Positions 32,568-43,526 of a stretch of DNA of 64,000 bases are shown here, in pieces. Numbering within the stretch: position 1 is the first letter of the stretch; every line of letters starts with the position of its first letter. The notes beneath the pieces were generated by a model that worked only from the letters and a program-made list of their open reading frames with translations, had not been told where the DNA came from and ran no database searches. The DNA lies in assembly GCA_039704465.1 (NCBI GenBank), contig JASFAU010000008.1:310001-374000 (forward strand), given 5' to 3'. The stretch is from Plasmodiophora brassicae (taxonomy: Eukaryota; Endomyxa; Phytomyxea; Plasmodiophorida; Plasmodiophoridae). A program made the position numbers and the translations under genes.

Positions 32568-33824
32568 ATGGTGGCGAAAGGTCCCAAGACGATGAGGGCG
32601 GCTGTGGTGATCGGCTTCGGTCAGCCAGTCGAGATCCAGGAGGACTTCGCCGTGCCGGACCTGAAGCCATGGGAAGTTCTTGTGAAGGTCAACTATAGTG
32701 GCGTGTGCTTCACCGACCTGCACACGACACGCGGGGACTGGGTCGCTAAGCCTCTCCTTCCTGTCGTTATCGGCCACGAAGGCACTGGCACCATCTTCGC
32801 CATCGGCGAGACTGCCCAGGCCAAGAACAGTATGACGGTCGGCGACCCGGTGGGGATATCCTGGGTTCATGGCGCCTGCGGTCACTGCGACGCTTGTCTT
32901 AGTGGATGGTATGTATCGTATGCGCTTGTTGACACGTTATCGATGCTGACTGACGTTGTGATCCAGGGAATCCGTTTGTCCTCGCTTGGAGCCAGTTGGG
33001 TTTTCTCGTAACGGGCACGTGAATAACGCTACGCTTAGTGTTAGCATAATATCGACTGTATTTGCTACAGATGCCATGCTGAATACGTTGCCGTCGACGC
33101 CCAATATGTCGTCAAGATCCCCAGCCATATGTCGTTGGCGCATGCGGCTCCAATCATGTGTGCTGGCGTGACTGCCTACAAGGGCCTCAAGCTTAGCCGC
33201 GTTCGCCCTGGACAATGGGTTGTCATTTTCGGTGCCGGTGGCGGCATTGGACACCTCGCTGTTCAGTACGCACGAGCAATGGGAATGAAGGTGGATGATT
33301 GTCGGATTCGGTTTCACGTGTTACAATAAGCGAACGACCTGATTGGGCAGGTCTGTGCGGTGGACCAAGGTCGCGATCGTATCCAGGACCTAATGGACGT
33401 CAAGGATGAAAGGCGCAGGCCGCACGTTGCAATCGACTCGTACCTGGAATCGAATCTGATCAACAAGTTGAAGACAGTCTGTCACCCAGAAGGACCGCAT
33501 GGCGCTCTGGTGGTCGCTCCTAATCTGGAGACGTATGGGACGGCGCTGTCAACGATTCGACCTCGCGGCGTCGTCGTCGCTCTGTCGATCCCACCCGGGG
33601 AGTCGCTCCCTATCACCCCGGCTGACCTCGTCCTACACAGCAAGACCATCGTTGGCAGCGTTACGGGAAGCCGACTCGATCTCATTGAGGCGCTCCGGTT
33701 CGCCAACGAAGGCAAAGTCGTGTGCAATATCGCTGAACGCTCGCTGGATGACCTGAACGACGCATTCGACGATATCGAAGCCCACGAAGTCACTGGATGC
33801 ATCGTCTTACGCATCGCCGATTGA
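32568..33824 (+). CDS. Zinc-dependent alcohol dehydrogenase (medium-chain, ADH1-like)
   Basis: Four exons. The start at 32568 (MVAKGPKTMRAAVVIGFG) or the next ATG at 32592 fits. Catalytic-zinc motif: GHEGTGTI with upstream CFTDLHTTRGDW. Structural-zinc lobe: GACGHCDACLSGWESVC. The Rossmann turn reads GAGGGIGHLAVQYARAMG. The last exon (from 33355) runs VCAVDQGRDRIQD to the end at 33824. This is the NAD-dependent microbial ADH1/AdhP-type fold that interconverts alcohols and aldehydes. The second intron fits only if it uses a GC donor at 33015 (GG|gcacgt) with an acceptor at 33070, because the nearby GT donor puts the next exon out of frame. Otherwise this is a frameshift. Confidence 0.85.
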
Positions 33825-34083
33825 ATTTGACAGTCGCGTAGAACTGCCGATCGGGGAACGCATCCGTGAAAACGTCCCAAATACATGAAGGGGGTTTCCG
33901 CAGCCGCAGTTCTCTCTGCCTTTGACTGCAAAGAACGTACACCTGCGCGGAACTGATTCGCAAGACTGTTGACACGGGGAAGTGCGCGTACGAGGCCGAC
34001 TGCGCAAAACTGCGACGCACAGCGCACATGCGCGTGGCAGCGACGTCAAATCGACCCGGAAGCAGACTGTGATTCCCCCGTAC

Positions 34084-34618
34084 ATGGCGATGCTCCTGCT
34101 GCTGCAGGTTACTACTGCTTACCTTATATTATTTGCTGTTTTGGGCGCTGCTGCCGGAGTTGACCCAATCAAGGACGTTGCTGCCGGGTGGAATGCAACC
34201 CTCGCAGGCCACGCAGGGCAAACTTCACGGGTTCCGGCTGATGTCGACAGTCCCGACATCGAAGGCGTATGCGCGATATGTCACGAACCACTTCCGCCAG
34301 CCCATGAACGACTGTGCACACCCTGCAACCATGAGTTCCACTCGAGGTGCTTCAATCAGGTACTCTGTGCGATACTGGGACGTTGCTGTCGCCAGGTATG
34401 CTGACGCGACGCACGTTCGCCAGTGGATAGAGGATCCAGAGCATCAGACGTGCCCGATGTGTCGCAGGGAGATCCTTACGCGGTTGGTGCTGTGCACAAC
34501 GGCTCTGACCGGCATTCGCCGTAATGGTGCCGGTAGCGTGAGGAGTTACTGTCGCGTCAAGAAGCTGTGCCGTCGAATGGTCCCTCCAGAGCTGGTGGCC
34601 CTGCGCCATATGGAATAG
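34084..34618 (+). CDS. Secreted RING-H2 protein
   Basis: Two exons. The ATG at 34084 opens a signal peptide (LLLLQVTTAYLILFAVLGAA). After a short spacer the RING finger begins VCAICHEPLP, then CTPCNHEFHSRCFNQ, and continues across a 64-nt intron (34360-34423) to WIEDPEHQTCPMCRREIL. All eight zinc ligands (C4-H2-C2) are present. A basic tail ends at 34618. RING-H2 domains act as E3 ubiquitin ligases by binding an E2. No second transmembrane helix is visible, so the protein may be secreted, or held by an uncleaved N-terminal helix with the RING in the cytosol. Confidence 0.72.
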
Positions 34619-34774
34619 TAAACAGTCACGCGATCGGTCATGCCGATCTGTAGATATTTCCCGCCGGGAATATCTTATCCTATCCGACGTTCGCCCATAT
34701 CTCTTAGCACCGCGGTCGCCAGCGCTCTATGACACTGTCCCGTAGGTGAGTCCCGCCGACCCAGGGTTCAGGCA

Positions 34775-36529
34775 ATGGACGCAAGCGACCATGCAGTGGT
34801 CGCGCCCCCTGAATTGGCTCCCGACGTGCCGTCGCTGAAGTCGCTGTCCGAAGACGTATCTGTGAGCAAAGAGTCGCCCGTGGCGTCCAGCAAGGACAAG
34901 TGCGACGAGCCGGTCGACGAGAAGAAGGGGGCGGCGATCGAGATCGCCGCAGATGGCGCACAGGCGCTGAACGAGATCGAGACGGGCGCCGGCGACAGTG
35001 ACAATCAGAAGGAGCCGAGCAGCAACCCGGACAGCCTGTCGCCCGACCGCGTCTCCAATCAGTTCGTCGCGCGTCACGATGCGAACATTGGCGAGAAGGT
35101 CGACATCACGCCGCAGCGAGCCGCCCTGTACAAGGACACGGGCGAGGAGGAGATCCACGAACCCCCGGAACTCGTCTCCGATACCGTCCAACGCGAACCC
35201 GACATCGTTCGACAAACGCGACAGGCGTCCGTCGGCCAGTCGTCGCACGACCCGAGAAAGTCGCTCTCGGTCGTCGTCGTCGAGCTCAGTGCGGCGCGAG
35301 CGGTTCAAACGCCCCTGTCCATGTCCAAGTTCTCGCTGCAGTCGGGTACGTTCCGACCGTCAAAGACGTTACACCCTCCACTGACGTCGATCAGGGTACT
35401 ATGGGATGCAAGGTCGGCGCCCGACAATGGAGGATTTCCATGCCCAGATCCAGCACCCCGAGTTCAATAAGTATTGGGCGGATGATGTGTTCGATGGTGG
35501 TGGCGCTGACGATGGAACGCAGTCTAGTGCCGGCTGTGGACCTGGACGGGAGGCAGCGCCACTTCTTTGCGATCTACGATGGGCACGGAGGCCCATGGTG
35601 CGCCGAGTACTGCTCCAGGACCCTTCACCAGAACCTGATCCGCAATCCCCTGTTCAAAGACGACAGCAAGAAGGCGTTGCACGATGCCGTCGTCGAGACT
35701 GACGATACGTTCTGCGCCTTAATCAGGTACAAATCCGCCTCCTCCTCCGCATCTCGTAGCACGCTTTGAACGGCATCCGTTAGGGATAAGGGGCTCTCTG
35801 AGAGCTCCGGCACGACGGCTATTGTTGCATATATCGTCGACGACCTGCTCCTTGTCGCTAATGTAGGGGACTCCAGAGCGGTGATGTGTCGAGCAGGTCA
35901 GCGGGAATAACGTTTCTGTCATTGGGCGAGACAGTGACCGTCAGGCAGGAACGGCGGTCTCGTTATCGCAAGATCACAAACCGAACCGGAAGGACGAGCG
36001 GGCGCGTATTCTAGAGATGGGAGGGTTCGTTGGCAGAACGTTGAGCCAGGCCAGAGCGGAAGCTGGGCCCGGTGGGATCATCTGGTCAAACATGTGCAAT
36101 TGCGCGTGTCTCCAGGCGGCCGGCCCTGGCATTCCTCCCTATCGGGTCTACCCTGGTAACGACCGCGATATATAGGGAAGCCAACGCCACGCTGACGTGG
36201 TGGCAGGTGGGCTGGCGATATCTCGCAGCATCGGCGATCTGGAGATGAAGGCGACCAGACTCGTCGTTAACACGCCAGAGATTGCTGAGGTGCCGCTGAC
36301 GGATGCGGACGAGTTCGTAATACTGGCGTGCGACGGTGTCTGGGACGTGCTGTCGAACGACGAGGCGGTCAAGCATGTGCGGGCGTTCCGGAAGCGGATG
36401 GGCGAACATCCGATGGAGGCGGCCAAGCATCTGGCAACGCTGGCGTTTAGCGAGGGCAGTACCGACAATATCTCCGTGCTGGTCATCTTCCTCGGCAAGC
36501 ACGATGCACCAATGAACCCCACTCCATGA
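34775..36529 (+). CDS. PP2C-family Ser/Thr phosphatase
   Basis: About six exons. An acidic, low-complexity N-terminal region ([17 protein letters not shown]..., about 190 residues) precedes the catalytic domain. An intron at 35348-35396 joins SLQSG to [15 protein letters not shown], and a 52-nt intron at 35471-35522 restores frame into [10 protein letters not shown]. Later motifs are [51 protein letters not shown] and [11 protein letters not shown]. The metal-binding aspartates (MED, DGHGG, CDG, DN) are all kept, so the enzyme should be an active Mg/Mn phosphatase. The N-terminal extension may target or regulate it. It ends 250 bp before the next weak frame. Confidence 0.87.
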
Positions 36530-37278
36530 TGGTCGTGGTCGCGCCAGCGTTTGTTCCGGCCACGTTATACACGTTGTGCGGCAGTATTAGGTTATCCAGA
36601 ACGATGCTTCAGGCTAGCCCAATCGTGTTTCGTCAGTGCGAATAGAGTGACAACCGTCAAGGACCCTACACCTTTGGGACATGATGGACCGCCAACTGGA
36701 TCATTGGTGAGTAACGGCAATCACCCCGGCACGTCTACATCTATAATCACACGACGTGCACTGACGAATTAACAGCCTACACACCCTGTTTGGGTGGACG
36801 AAATGCGATTTGTTGACGTTCATGGACGGATGCTGGGAAGAATGCAAAAGAGCCCTCAGAGCCATGCCGTTCACCTGCATCGTCACGATCGATGCACAAC
36901 ACCAGTGCGGTCGAAGACGCCATAGGCGGATCCCTATCACTGATTGCCCTGGCTGCCTGATGACAGGACGTGCACAACGTGGATGTCCTGGTCACGAACG
37001 CATTCAAGGTCACCATTGCCCTTGGCCTCGGCGGCGTCCCAGAACCGGGCGTGACAGAGTCCCGCTCGTAGGAAAACGGTTACGTAGGGAGTAGGGACTC
37101 TCCAGAGCGTGCGCCTCTGCGAAAGCGCCGACCAATCGTCAACACCCGCAGGTGGAATGCAAACCGCTCCGAACGAACCTGCGATCTTCTACGGGTTCAA
37201 CCACTGCGATGAGTCTATCCACTTCAATCTGCAGACAGCAAACGAATTACTGGGAGGCTTATGGTAAGATTAACGGAG
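36530..37278. other. Interval with no confident gene
   Basis: The plus strand has a 94-codon frame at 36810-37094 and the minus strand a 79-codon frame at 36777-37016. A possible spliced plus-strand reading (ending VDVLVTNAFKVTIALGLGG) exists, but nothing is recognisable. It could be a small or decayed gene. Confidence 0.25.
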
Positions 37279-39340
37279 TCATATTAAATCGAGAGGCTCG
37301 CCGTCGATGTCCTCATCGTCGGAGTCAAGGCCAAGCGCCTCGCCGTCGATGTCGACTTCTTCCTGTAGGGGGGTCGGCGGCGCCTTCCCGACAAACTTCT
37401 CTTCCAGTTGTTCAATGAACTCGCTCGGATAGAGAGACCAGGAGTGCCAGACGCGCAAGACTCGGACGACGCGTTCCTTCATGTGCTCCGCTGATAGACG
37501 CCCGTCGATCGCAGCGTATACCTCGTGTAGGCGATCAAACATGGCGTCCAACCGGTTCTGGAACTGGGTACGATAGTTCCAGGCGTTCCGCACGGTAGCA
37601 GACGACGAATTGTGAAGAACGTCGGAGACGAGATACAGCAATGCGATTGCATGTGGAATAGGTTCCTTCTCGTCTCCCCTGAGGCATACAGGTCAGCGCC
37701 CAATGCATCACGGCGGGACCCGTTTCGCATACCTCATGAGACGTGCTTCGATTTCGGCGGCAACATCGGCAGAATGGTCAGCATGATCTAGCGCGAACGC
37801 CATAGCCATCGCGATTCGATACCGATCTGATGAAGATGCATGAAGCGCGGCAACAGCCGAGGCGACAACGTTCCTACCTGTACTCAATGATGACAGCAGA
37901 TCGTGGAGCTTCTCCTGGTTAGACCTGGAGAGTGACGACTTCGACTTTGCGCCATCCGACGAGGGCGCCGACTCGTCCGGTTGTCCAAGAGGCGGCGGAA
38001 CCCATAATGGGCCGTGACAAGTCATTGCAAACGGCGCCGTTCGCCAGACATCCATGGTGTCTCCTTGAGACAGCGAATAAACCTTCCATCGGTAGTATAC
38101 GTGCCCGGTCGAGCTCCGATCAAACAGGAATCGCCACTCCGGTTTCTCTTCCATCAAGGCCCTCTACAGACAACCGTTGAGCTGATGGAAACGATGCGGT
38201 CGTATAATGACGGGAACCTCAAACACAACGCCATGCTTTGCCGTGTACTGGGCTGCTAGATCAAGCCGAGCACGTTCGTCCCGGTCAACGGGGATGACCA
38301 CGTTGATCTTGCAATGGTCTTTGGAGACAGTGAACGTCAAGTCAAGATTCGGTGCGGCTATATCAGCAGCGTGATTAATTGTGGACATTGGCGGCATGGG
38401 CAGAGCCTCGGCAGGTTGAGGGACAGCCTTGCCCCAGTTCATCCGCAGGGGCTGCCCTTCAAGGACGTAGCCCTGCAACTCCCGGAGAGCGTCGGCGGCG
38501 TCTTCACGACGCATGAAGGACACAAACCCGCACTTGCTTGATGTCGATCTTGCCGCCTCCTCCGAGCTTCGAGGCCACATCACCTTCACAGATCCGATCG
38601 GGCCATACTTGCCGAATTCCAACAACAGCATCGTCTCGTTGACCGATGGTGCCAAATTTCCGACGTATAGGTTCGTCGACTGGACGTCACCATCATCTGC
38701 ATGGGAACCTAATAGAAATCCTTCAGACCACATCACACAGGGACCCCCTCGCAACCGTGTACCTCTGGGATTCGACTGAACCGGTGGTCTGGATGGTCGT
38801 TCACGCCGATCTTGTTCGGCCTCTCTATGCAGGACATTTAGACAACATTGTTGAGTCCCACCTGAGCGGCACTGACTTCTTAAGCTCCTCAAGGAAAAGG
38901 TCAATATTCTTCGTCTTCTTCTGCTTTCTCAGAGGCCCGGCCTCGACAGGAGGAATCTGGGCAGGCTGATCGGCGGGTCCGTCCAGTCCTGTCCGTCGTC
39001 GTGTCGCCTCACCGGCACGAACGAACGATCTGCCTGACGACGAAGAGTCCGGCCCGCCTTCAAACGACGAAACAAAGGATTCGTATACGGCAGCTTGTTC
39101 AGCTTCCTCCCGCTAAACGTACGGTATCAGCATCAGGACCTATGCCCGCAAGGCAAATAATCCACCTTCTTCTTCTCCTCAAGCCGCCGCTTCTCTTCCT
39201 CGAACGGATTCCGCACCAGCGACCGCATTTCAAACACGTTAGGGCGCGGTCGCTGACTGCTCGACTTCTGATGCACACACGTCAGCCGTCAATCGTCGCG
39301 CAACGTTCGCTCGCATCGCATGCTGAACCGATTTCGCCAT
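37279..39340 (-). CDS. U2SURP: U2SURP/SR140, U2 snRNP-associated RRM-SURP-CID protein
   Basis: Multi-exon minus-strand gene. The ATG at 39340 (MAKSVQHAMRANVARRL) leads by introns to NPFEEEKRRLEEKKK, REEAEQAAVYESFVSSFEG and NIDLFLEELKK, all in the order of animal U2SURP. The RRM follows (TNLYVGNLAPSVNETMLLLE ... GFVSFMRREDA ... LRMNWGKAV, about 38400-38700). The SURP module is at 38164-38330 with NVVIPVDRDERARLDLAA and continues across an intron into RFLFDRSSTGHVYYRWKVYS. A CTD-interacting domain covers about 37400-37920 (VRVLRVWHSWSLYPSEFIEQ). U2SURP works with U2 snRNP in branch-point recognition. It is shorter than the animal protein, lacking the long C-terminal RS region. A transposon lies 132 bp upstream of its start. 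Confidence 0.85.
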
Positions 39341-39464
39341 GACGACCTGTTGCTTCGGCTCCATGCCACCGCCCAGCGCAGGACTGATGCGGACTGCGCG
39401 TGCTGATCGCGTCGCCCGTTCGGTTTGCCGCCCGTCCGCTCTACGAACGACGCAGCCGCCGCCC

Positions 39465-39472
39465 GGAATGAC
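39465..39472. repeat. Left target-site duplication GGAATGAC
   Basis: Eight bases directly before the element, repeated exactly after its right end at 43540-43547. Eight-base duplications are the hallmark of hAT insertion. Confidence 0.9.
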
Positions 39473-39485
39473 TATAGATCTGTTA
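39473..39485 (+). repeat. Left terminal inverted repeat
   Basis: TATAGATCTGTTA; matched in reverse complement at 43527-43539 and again inside the element at 43064-43076, the end of the inverted copy. Confidence 0.9.
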
Positions 39486-39562
39486 TATAACGCTTGGCGG
39501 GGGGGTGGGCGTTATATAACGTTATGTAACGTTATATAACGGTTATATAACGGTTATATAAC
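39482..39562. repeat. Subterminal palindrome array GTTATATAAC (5' end)
   Basis: Five perfect copies at 39482, 39511, 39531, 39542 and 39553, plus one variant GTTATGTAAC at 39521. Subterminal repeats of this kind are binding sites for transposase in other hAT elements. The same array appears in reverse inside the element near 42988-43068. Confidence 0.8.
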
Positions 39563-39670
39563 GCCCTTTTTGGAGACGCTTGGAGACCGCCCCGGACAGC
39601 CCGGACTGCGCGGAGAGGCCGTGGAAATCCGGCGGACTCGTATTGACATCTCGAAGCACAATTCTCGACG

Positions 39671-41688
39671 ATGGGGAAGCGTAAGTCTGCAGTGTGGAAT
39701 GACTTCTCGGAACCTTGCGATAGCTCTGGCAAAGTCCAACGGGTTACCTGCAAATACTGTAGAGCCTCGGTGGCGGCGAACCTGACTCGGTTGCAGTCTC
39801 ACCAGCGTGTCTGCACTCGGCTTCCACGAACGATTGGGATCCTACGAGCGGGTGGGGCAACATCGTCAACTGCCACGGCTACGAATACTCCCAGGAACGC
39901 CGCTACTCATACGGCCGTTGGAGGATCCTTAGGACGGTCTAACTCGACCGCTACCTCCACGAACCCAGCGATGAAAATCCTCCCGTTTCTGGATCGGATG
40001 GATTGCGATCAGCAACGAAAGATCGATTTCTTGCTATCGAAAGCCATCCACAGCAATGCCTGTGCTGCATCGCTGTTTGACGATGAACATTGGGCAGAAT
40101 TCTTCAACGAACTGCGCCCCGCGTATCGTTTACCTGGACCCGAAGCGATCGGTGGTAAAATGCTGGACGACGAATACCATCGCGTGATGACAGAATGCCT
40201 AACGATGGTTCGGACATGGCCGTCTGTATGCGTCACCGTAGACGGTGCCACTGCGGTGACGTGTAAAGGCGTTACGAACCTCATGGCTGGGAGGTTCGTG
40301 GCTTTCTTCATGGAGCACCTAAAGTTCGAGAACACGCGCGAGACAGCGAATGTGATCTACGCTAAGGTGAGAATGCGACTACATAAGTCAGCTGTTTATT
40401 GCACATTTTTACTAATGGTATAGGTCATTGACTTCAAGAAGCGTTTGAATGACGAGTGTTTCTCGACATCTAATGGAGATGATGGGACCACGTCGTACCG
40501 CGACGTCTTCTGGATATTCAACTCCGATTCAGTTAACACAATGCGAAAGGTGCGAAACTTGCTCCTGGCCAGCAAGCAGTTTCATTTAGTGGCCGGATGC
40601 GCGCCGCATAGCTTCAATAACTTCTGTCAAGATATGCTCAAGCTTCCAGCAGCGAAGCAGACGATTAAGGAGGCCATGTACATTGTCTGTAAAATACGTA
40701 ACAGCCATCATCTTCTAAAAGGTAACGTTGTTCTCGAAACGGTTAGATGTAGACTAACAATCTTGTAGGTCTTCAATTCCGTCTCCCAACTGAGGTTCGA
40801 GGGCAGAGTCTTCGCATTACTTCTATTCTCGAAGACCCGATGGACAAGCGCCTACCGAATGCTCAGTCGTCTGTTGAAGGTGAAGAAGGCCTTGACAACA
40901 CTCCCTGGGGAATTTGCCGAGAGCGAAGAACTGAACGGAAGTAGCCTTGACAATACCCTGATCGAGATCCTGGTGAAGACCTCATTCTGGAAACGACTAG
41001 CGACTCTCGAATGCGCACTTCGTACTATGAGCGCTATGCTTGGATACCTGGAAGGCGATTTCACCTCGTTTTCTGCTGTTTACCCTTGCTTTCTGTGTCT
41101 TAAGTACGTCATTACGCAGTGGCCACCGAACGTCCGCACTACACTACAGCTGGAAAGCAAGGAAATCGATCATCTGCAAGAACGACTTCGCTACCAGTTC
41201 GACCGCATTTATTCTCCTTGTCATGCTTTGGCGTATCGTACTGATCCTCTGTTTGACGACCTACGGGCCAGCATTGAGAACGAGCTTGAATCCGAATTTT
41301 CGGATCTCGGCCACGGTTCCATCTTGCAGCAATGCCGCCTCGCTCTAAAAGACCTGGCGCAAGGGAATGTAAGTGACGATTGATGACTAGTGTGCTCTTA
41401 TTCCACCACCTGACATGAGGCATTCATATAGGACGCCAAGTACAAAGACCTGCTCGGCGAATTCGGCCGTTACGCCATCGCCTCTCGAGACGGGACCAAC
41501 GACGTATTCTCGCTGCTGAAAGAGCAGCGACCAGATCTCACCTGGTCCCTGGTTGCCGACGACTACCCGAACCTCTCACGAGTGCTGTTGAACGTCCATT
41601 CTGCTCCCGTTGGTGCCACTGCTGGCGAACGGAATCACAAGGCGAGAAACATGGTGTCAAGGCCTTCTTCACCTTCAACAGACGACTG
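39671..41688 (+). pseudogene. hAT transposase, main part (interrupted before its C-terminus)
   Basis: The exon from 39671 starts MGKRKSAVWNDFSEPCD with a BED zinc finger (CKYCRASVAANLTRLQSHQ...C). A DUF659-like core follows (SVCVTVDGATAVTCKGVTNL). The frame continues through introns (about 40365-40424, 40722-40768) to FWIFNSDSVNTMRKVRNLLL, RVFALLLFSKTRWTSAYRML and LAYRTDPLFDDLRASIENEL. The hAT C-terminal element appears in the exon from 41432: LSRVLLNVHSAPVGATAGER then NHKARNM. At about 41655 the coding sequence runs into the inverted copy and meets a stop at 41688. The missing end, RARLGDANIERQTAVCFNSS, lies at about 43079-43408 beyond the insertion. Transposase cuts and rejoins DNA as a dimer in the nucleus; this copy is broken. 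Confidence 0.85.
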
Positions 41689-43076
41689 AGCATTCGGTAG
41701 GCGCTTGTCCATCGGGTCTTCGAGAATAGAAGTAATGCGAAGACTCTGCCCTCGAACCTCAGTTGGGAGACGGAATTGAAGACCTACAAGATTGTTAGTC
41801 TACATCTAACCGTTTCGAGAACAACGTTACCTTTAGAGTAAGATGGCTGTTACGTATTTTACAGACAATGTACATGGCCTCCTTAATCGTCTGCTTCGCT
41901 GCTGGAAGCTTGAGCATATCTTGACAGAAGTTATTGAAGCTATGCGGCGCGCATCCGGCCACTAAATGAAACTGCTTGCTGGCCAGGAGCAAGTTTCGCA
42001 CCTTTCGCATTGTGTTAACTGAATCGGAGTTGAATATCCAGAAGACGTCGCGGTACGACGTGGTCCCATCATCTCCATTAGATGTCGAGAAACACTCGTC
42101 ATTCAAACGCTTCTTGAAGTCAATGACCTATACCATTAGTAAAAATGTGCAATAAACAGCTGACTTATGTAGTCGCATTCTCACCTTAGCGTAGATCACA
42201 TTCGCTGTCGCGCGTGTTCTCGAACTTTAGGTGCTCCATGAAGAAAGCCACGAACCTCCCAGCCATGAGGTTCGTAACGCCTTTACACGTCACCGCAGTG
42301 GCACCGTCTACGGTGACGCATACAGACGGCCATGTCCGAACCATCGTTAGGCATTCTGTCATCACGCGATGGTATTCGTCGTCCAGCATTTTACCACCGA
42401 TCGCTTCGGGTCCAGGTAAACGATACGCGGGGCGCAGTTCGTTGAAGAATTCTGCCCAATGTTCATCGTCAAACAGCGATGCAGCACAGGCATTGCTGTG
42501 GATGGCTTTCGATAGCAAGAAATCGATCTTTCGTTGCTGATCGCAATCCATCCGATCCAGAAACGGGAGGATTTTCATCGCTGGGTTCGTGGAGGTAGCG
42601 GTCGAGTTAGACCGTCCTAAGGATCCTCCAACGGCCGTATGAGTAGCGGCGTTCCTGGGAGTATTCGTAGCCGTGGCAGTTGACGATGTTGCCCCACCCG
42701 CTCGTAGGATCCCAATCGTTCGTGGAAGCCGAGTGCAGACACGCTGGTGAGACTGCAACCGAGTCAGGTTCGCCGCCACCGAGGCTCTACAGTATTTGCA
42801 GGTAACCCGTTGGACTTTGCCAGAGCTATCGCAAGGTTCCGAGAAGTCATTCCACACTGCAGACTTACGCTTCCCCATCGTCGAGAATTGTGCTTCGAGA
42901 TGTCAATACGAGTCCGCCGGATTTCCACGGCCTCTCCGCGCAGTCCGGGCTGTCCGGGGCGGTCTCCAAGCGTCTCCAAAAAGGGCGTTATATAACCGTT
43001 ATATAACCGTTATATAACGTTACATAACGTTATATAACGCCCACCCCCCCGCCAAGCGTTATATAACAGATCTATA
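41655..43076 (-). repeat. Inverted duplicate of the element's 5' 1.4 kb
   Basis: Reverse complement of 39473-40897, separated from it by a 757-bp spacer. The copies match base for base over long runs. Differences seen by eye are a 2-nt deletion (42211 region, removing GA after ACACGCGC) and a small change around 41834-41845. The copy ends with the element's own terminal repeat at 43064-43076. Confidence 0.9.
42186..42878 (-). pseudogene. Truncated antisense copy of the transposase N-terminus
   Basis: Same protein start as the plus-strand transposase (BED finger and DUF659 core) but on the minus strand. The 2-nt deletion shifts the frame after EHLKFENTR, giving an early stop at 42186. It could encode only a DNA-binding fragment. 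Confidence 0.85.
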
Positions 43077-43078
43077 AC

Positions 43079-43408
43079 CGTGCGAGACTTGGAGACGCGA
43101 ATATTGAACGCCAGACTGCAGTATGTTTCAATTCGTCCCAACTGAAGCGAAAGGTTCCGGACGCACGCCCGATAGACGGACTCCTCAAGCACCTCATCAG
43201 TTTCCACTCCTGGACAGAATCTCTGGTGGGATCTGCTGCCGATGGATGCGAAGATGACGACGTGATTGAACCTGTCGACGACTTCGAATTTGTAGATGCC
43301 TGTGATCGCGAGGTCGACCGCGTAGTGAATCCAAACGAAATTGACGACCACGTGATCTACAGCGACTCTGATACCGAGGAAGTCGTCGTAGAATCAGGAT
43401 GGGTGTGA
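43079..43408 (+). pseudogene. Detached C-terminal piece of the hAT transposase
   Basis: Open frame beginning RARLGDANIERQTAVCFNSS, the conserved tail of the hAT dimerisation domain (ARxRLGD...), followed by an acidic region (DDDVIEPVDDFEFVD) and a stop at 43408. In a repaired element it would follow the plus-strand frame that ends at about 41655. Confidence 0.8.
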
Positions 43409-43453
43409 AACATGACCGGTACACTGTTATTCGTTATAAATGGAATATAACGC

Positions 43454-43515
43454 GTTATATAACGCCTCTGTGACATAACGTTATATAACGCGTTATATAA
43501 CGCCCGTTATATAAC
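43454..43515. repeat. Subterminal palindrome array GTTATATAAC (3' end)
   Basis: Four perfect copies at 43454, 43480, 43492 and 43506, mirroring the array at the 5' end. Confidence 0.8.
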
Positions 43516-43526
43516 GCCAAAATAAC

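Noticed and set aside
38880..39010. GC-AG intron in U2SURP
   Set aside because: A GT donor (gtgccg) a few codons later gives the right phase and a better match to the family (GRSFVR), so no unusual intron is needed.
41655..43076. A second, independently inserted hAT copy
   Set aside because: Only one terminal repeat, no target duplication of its own, and exact match to the 5' end of the host element.
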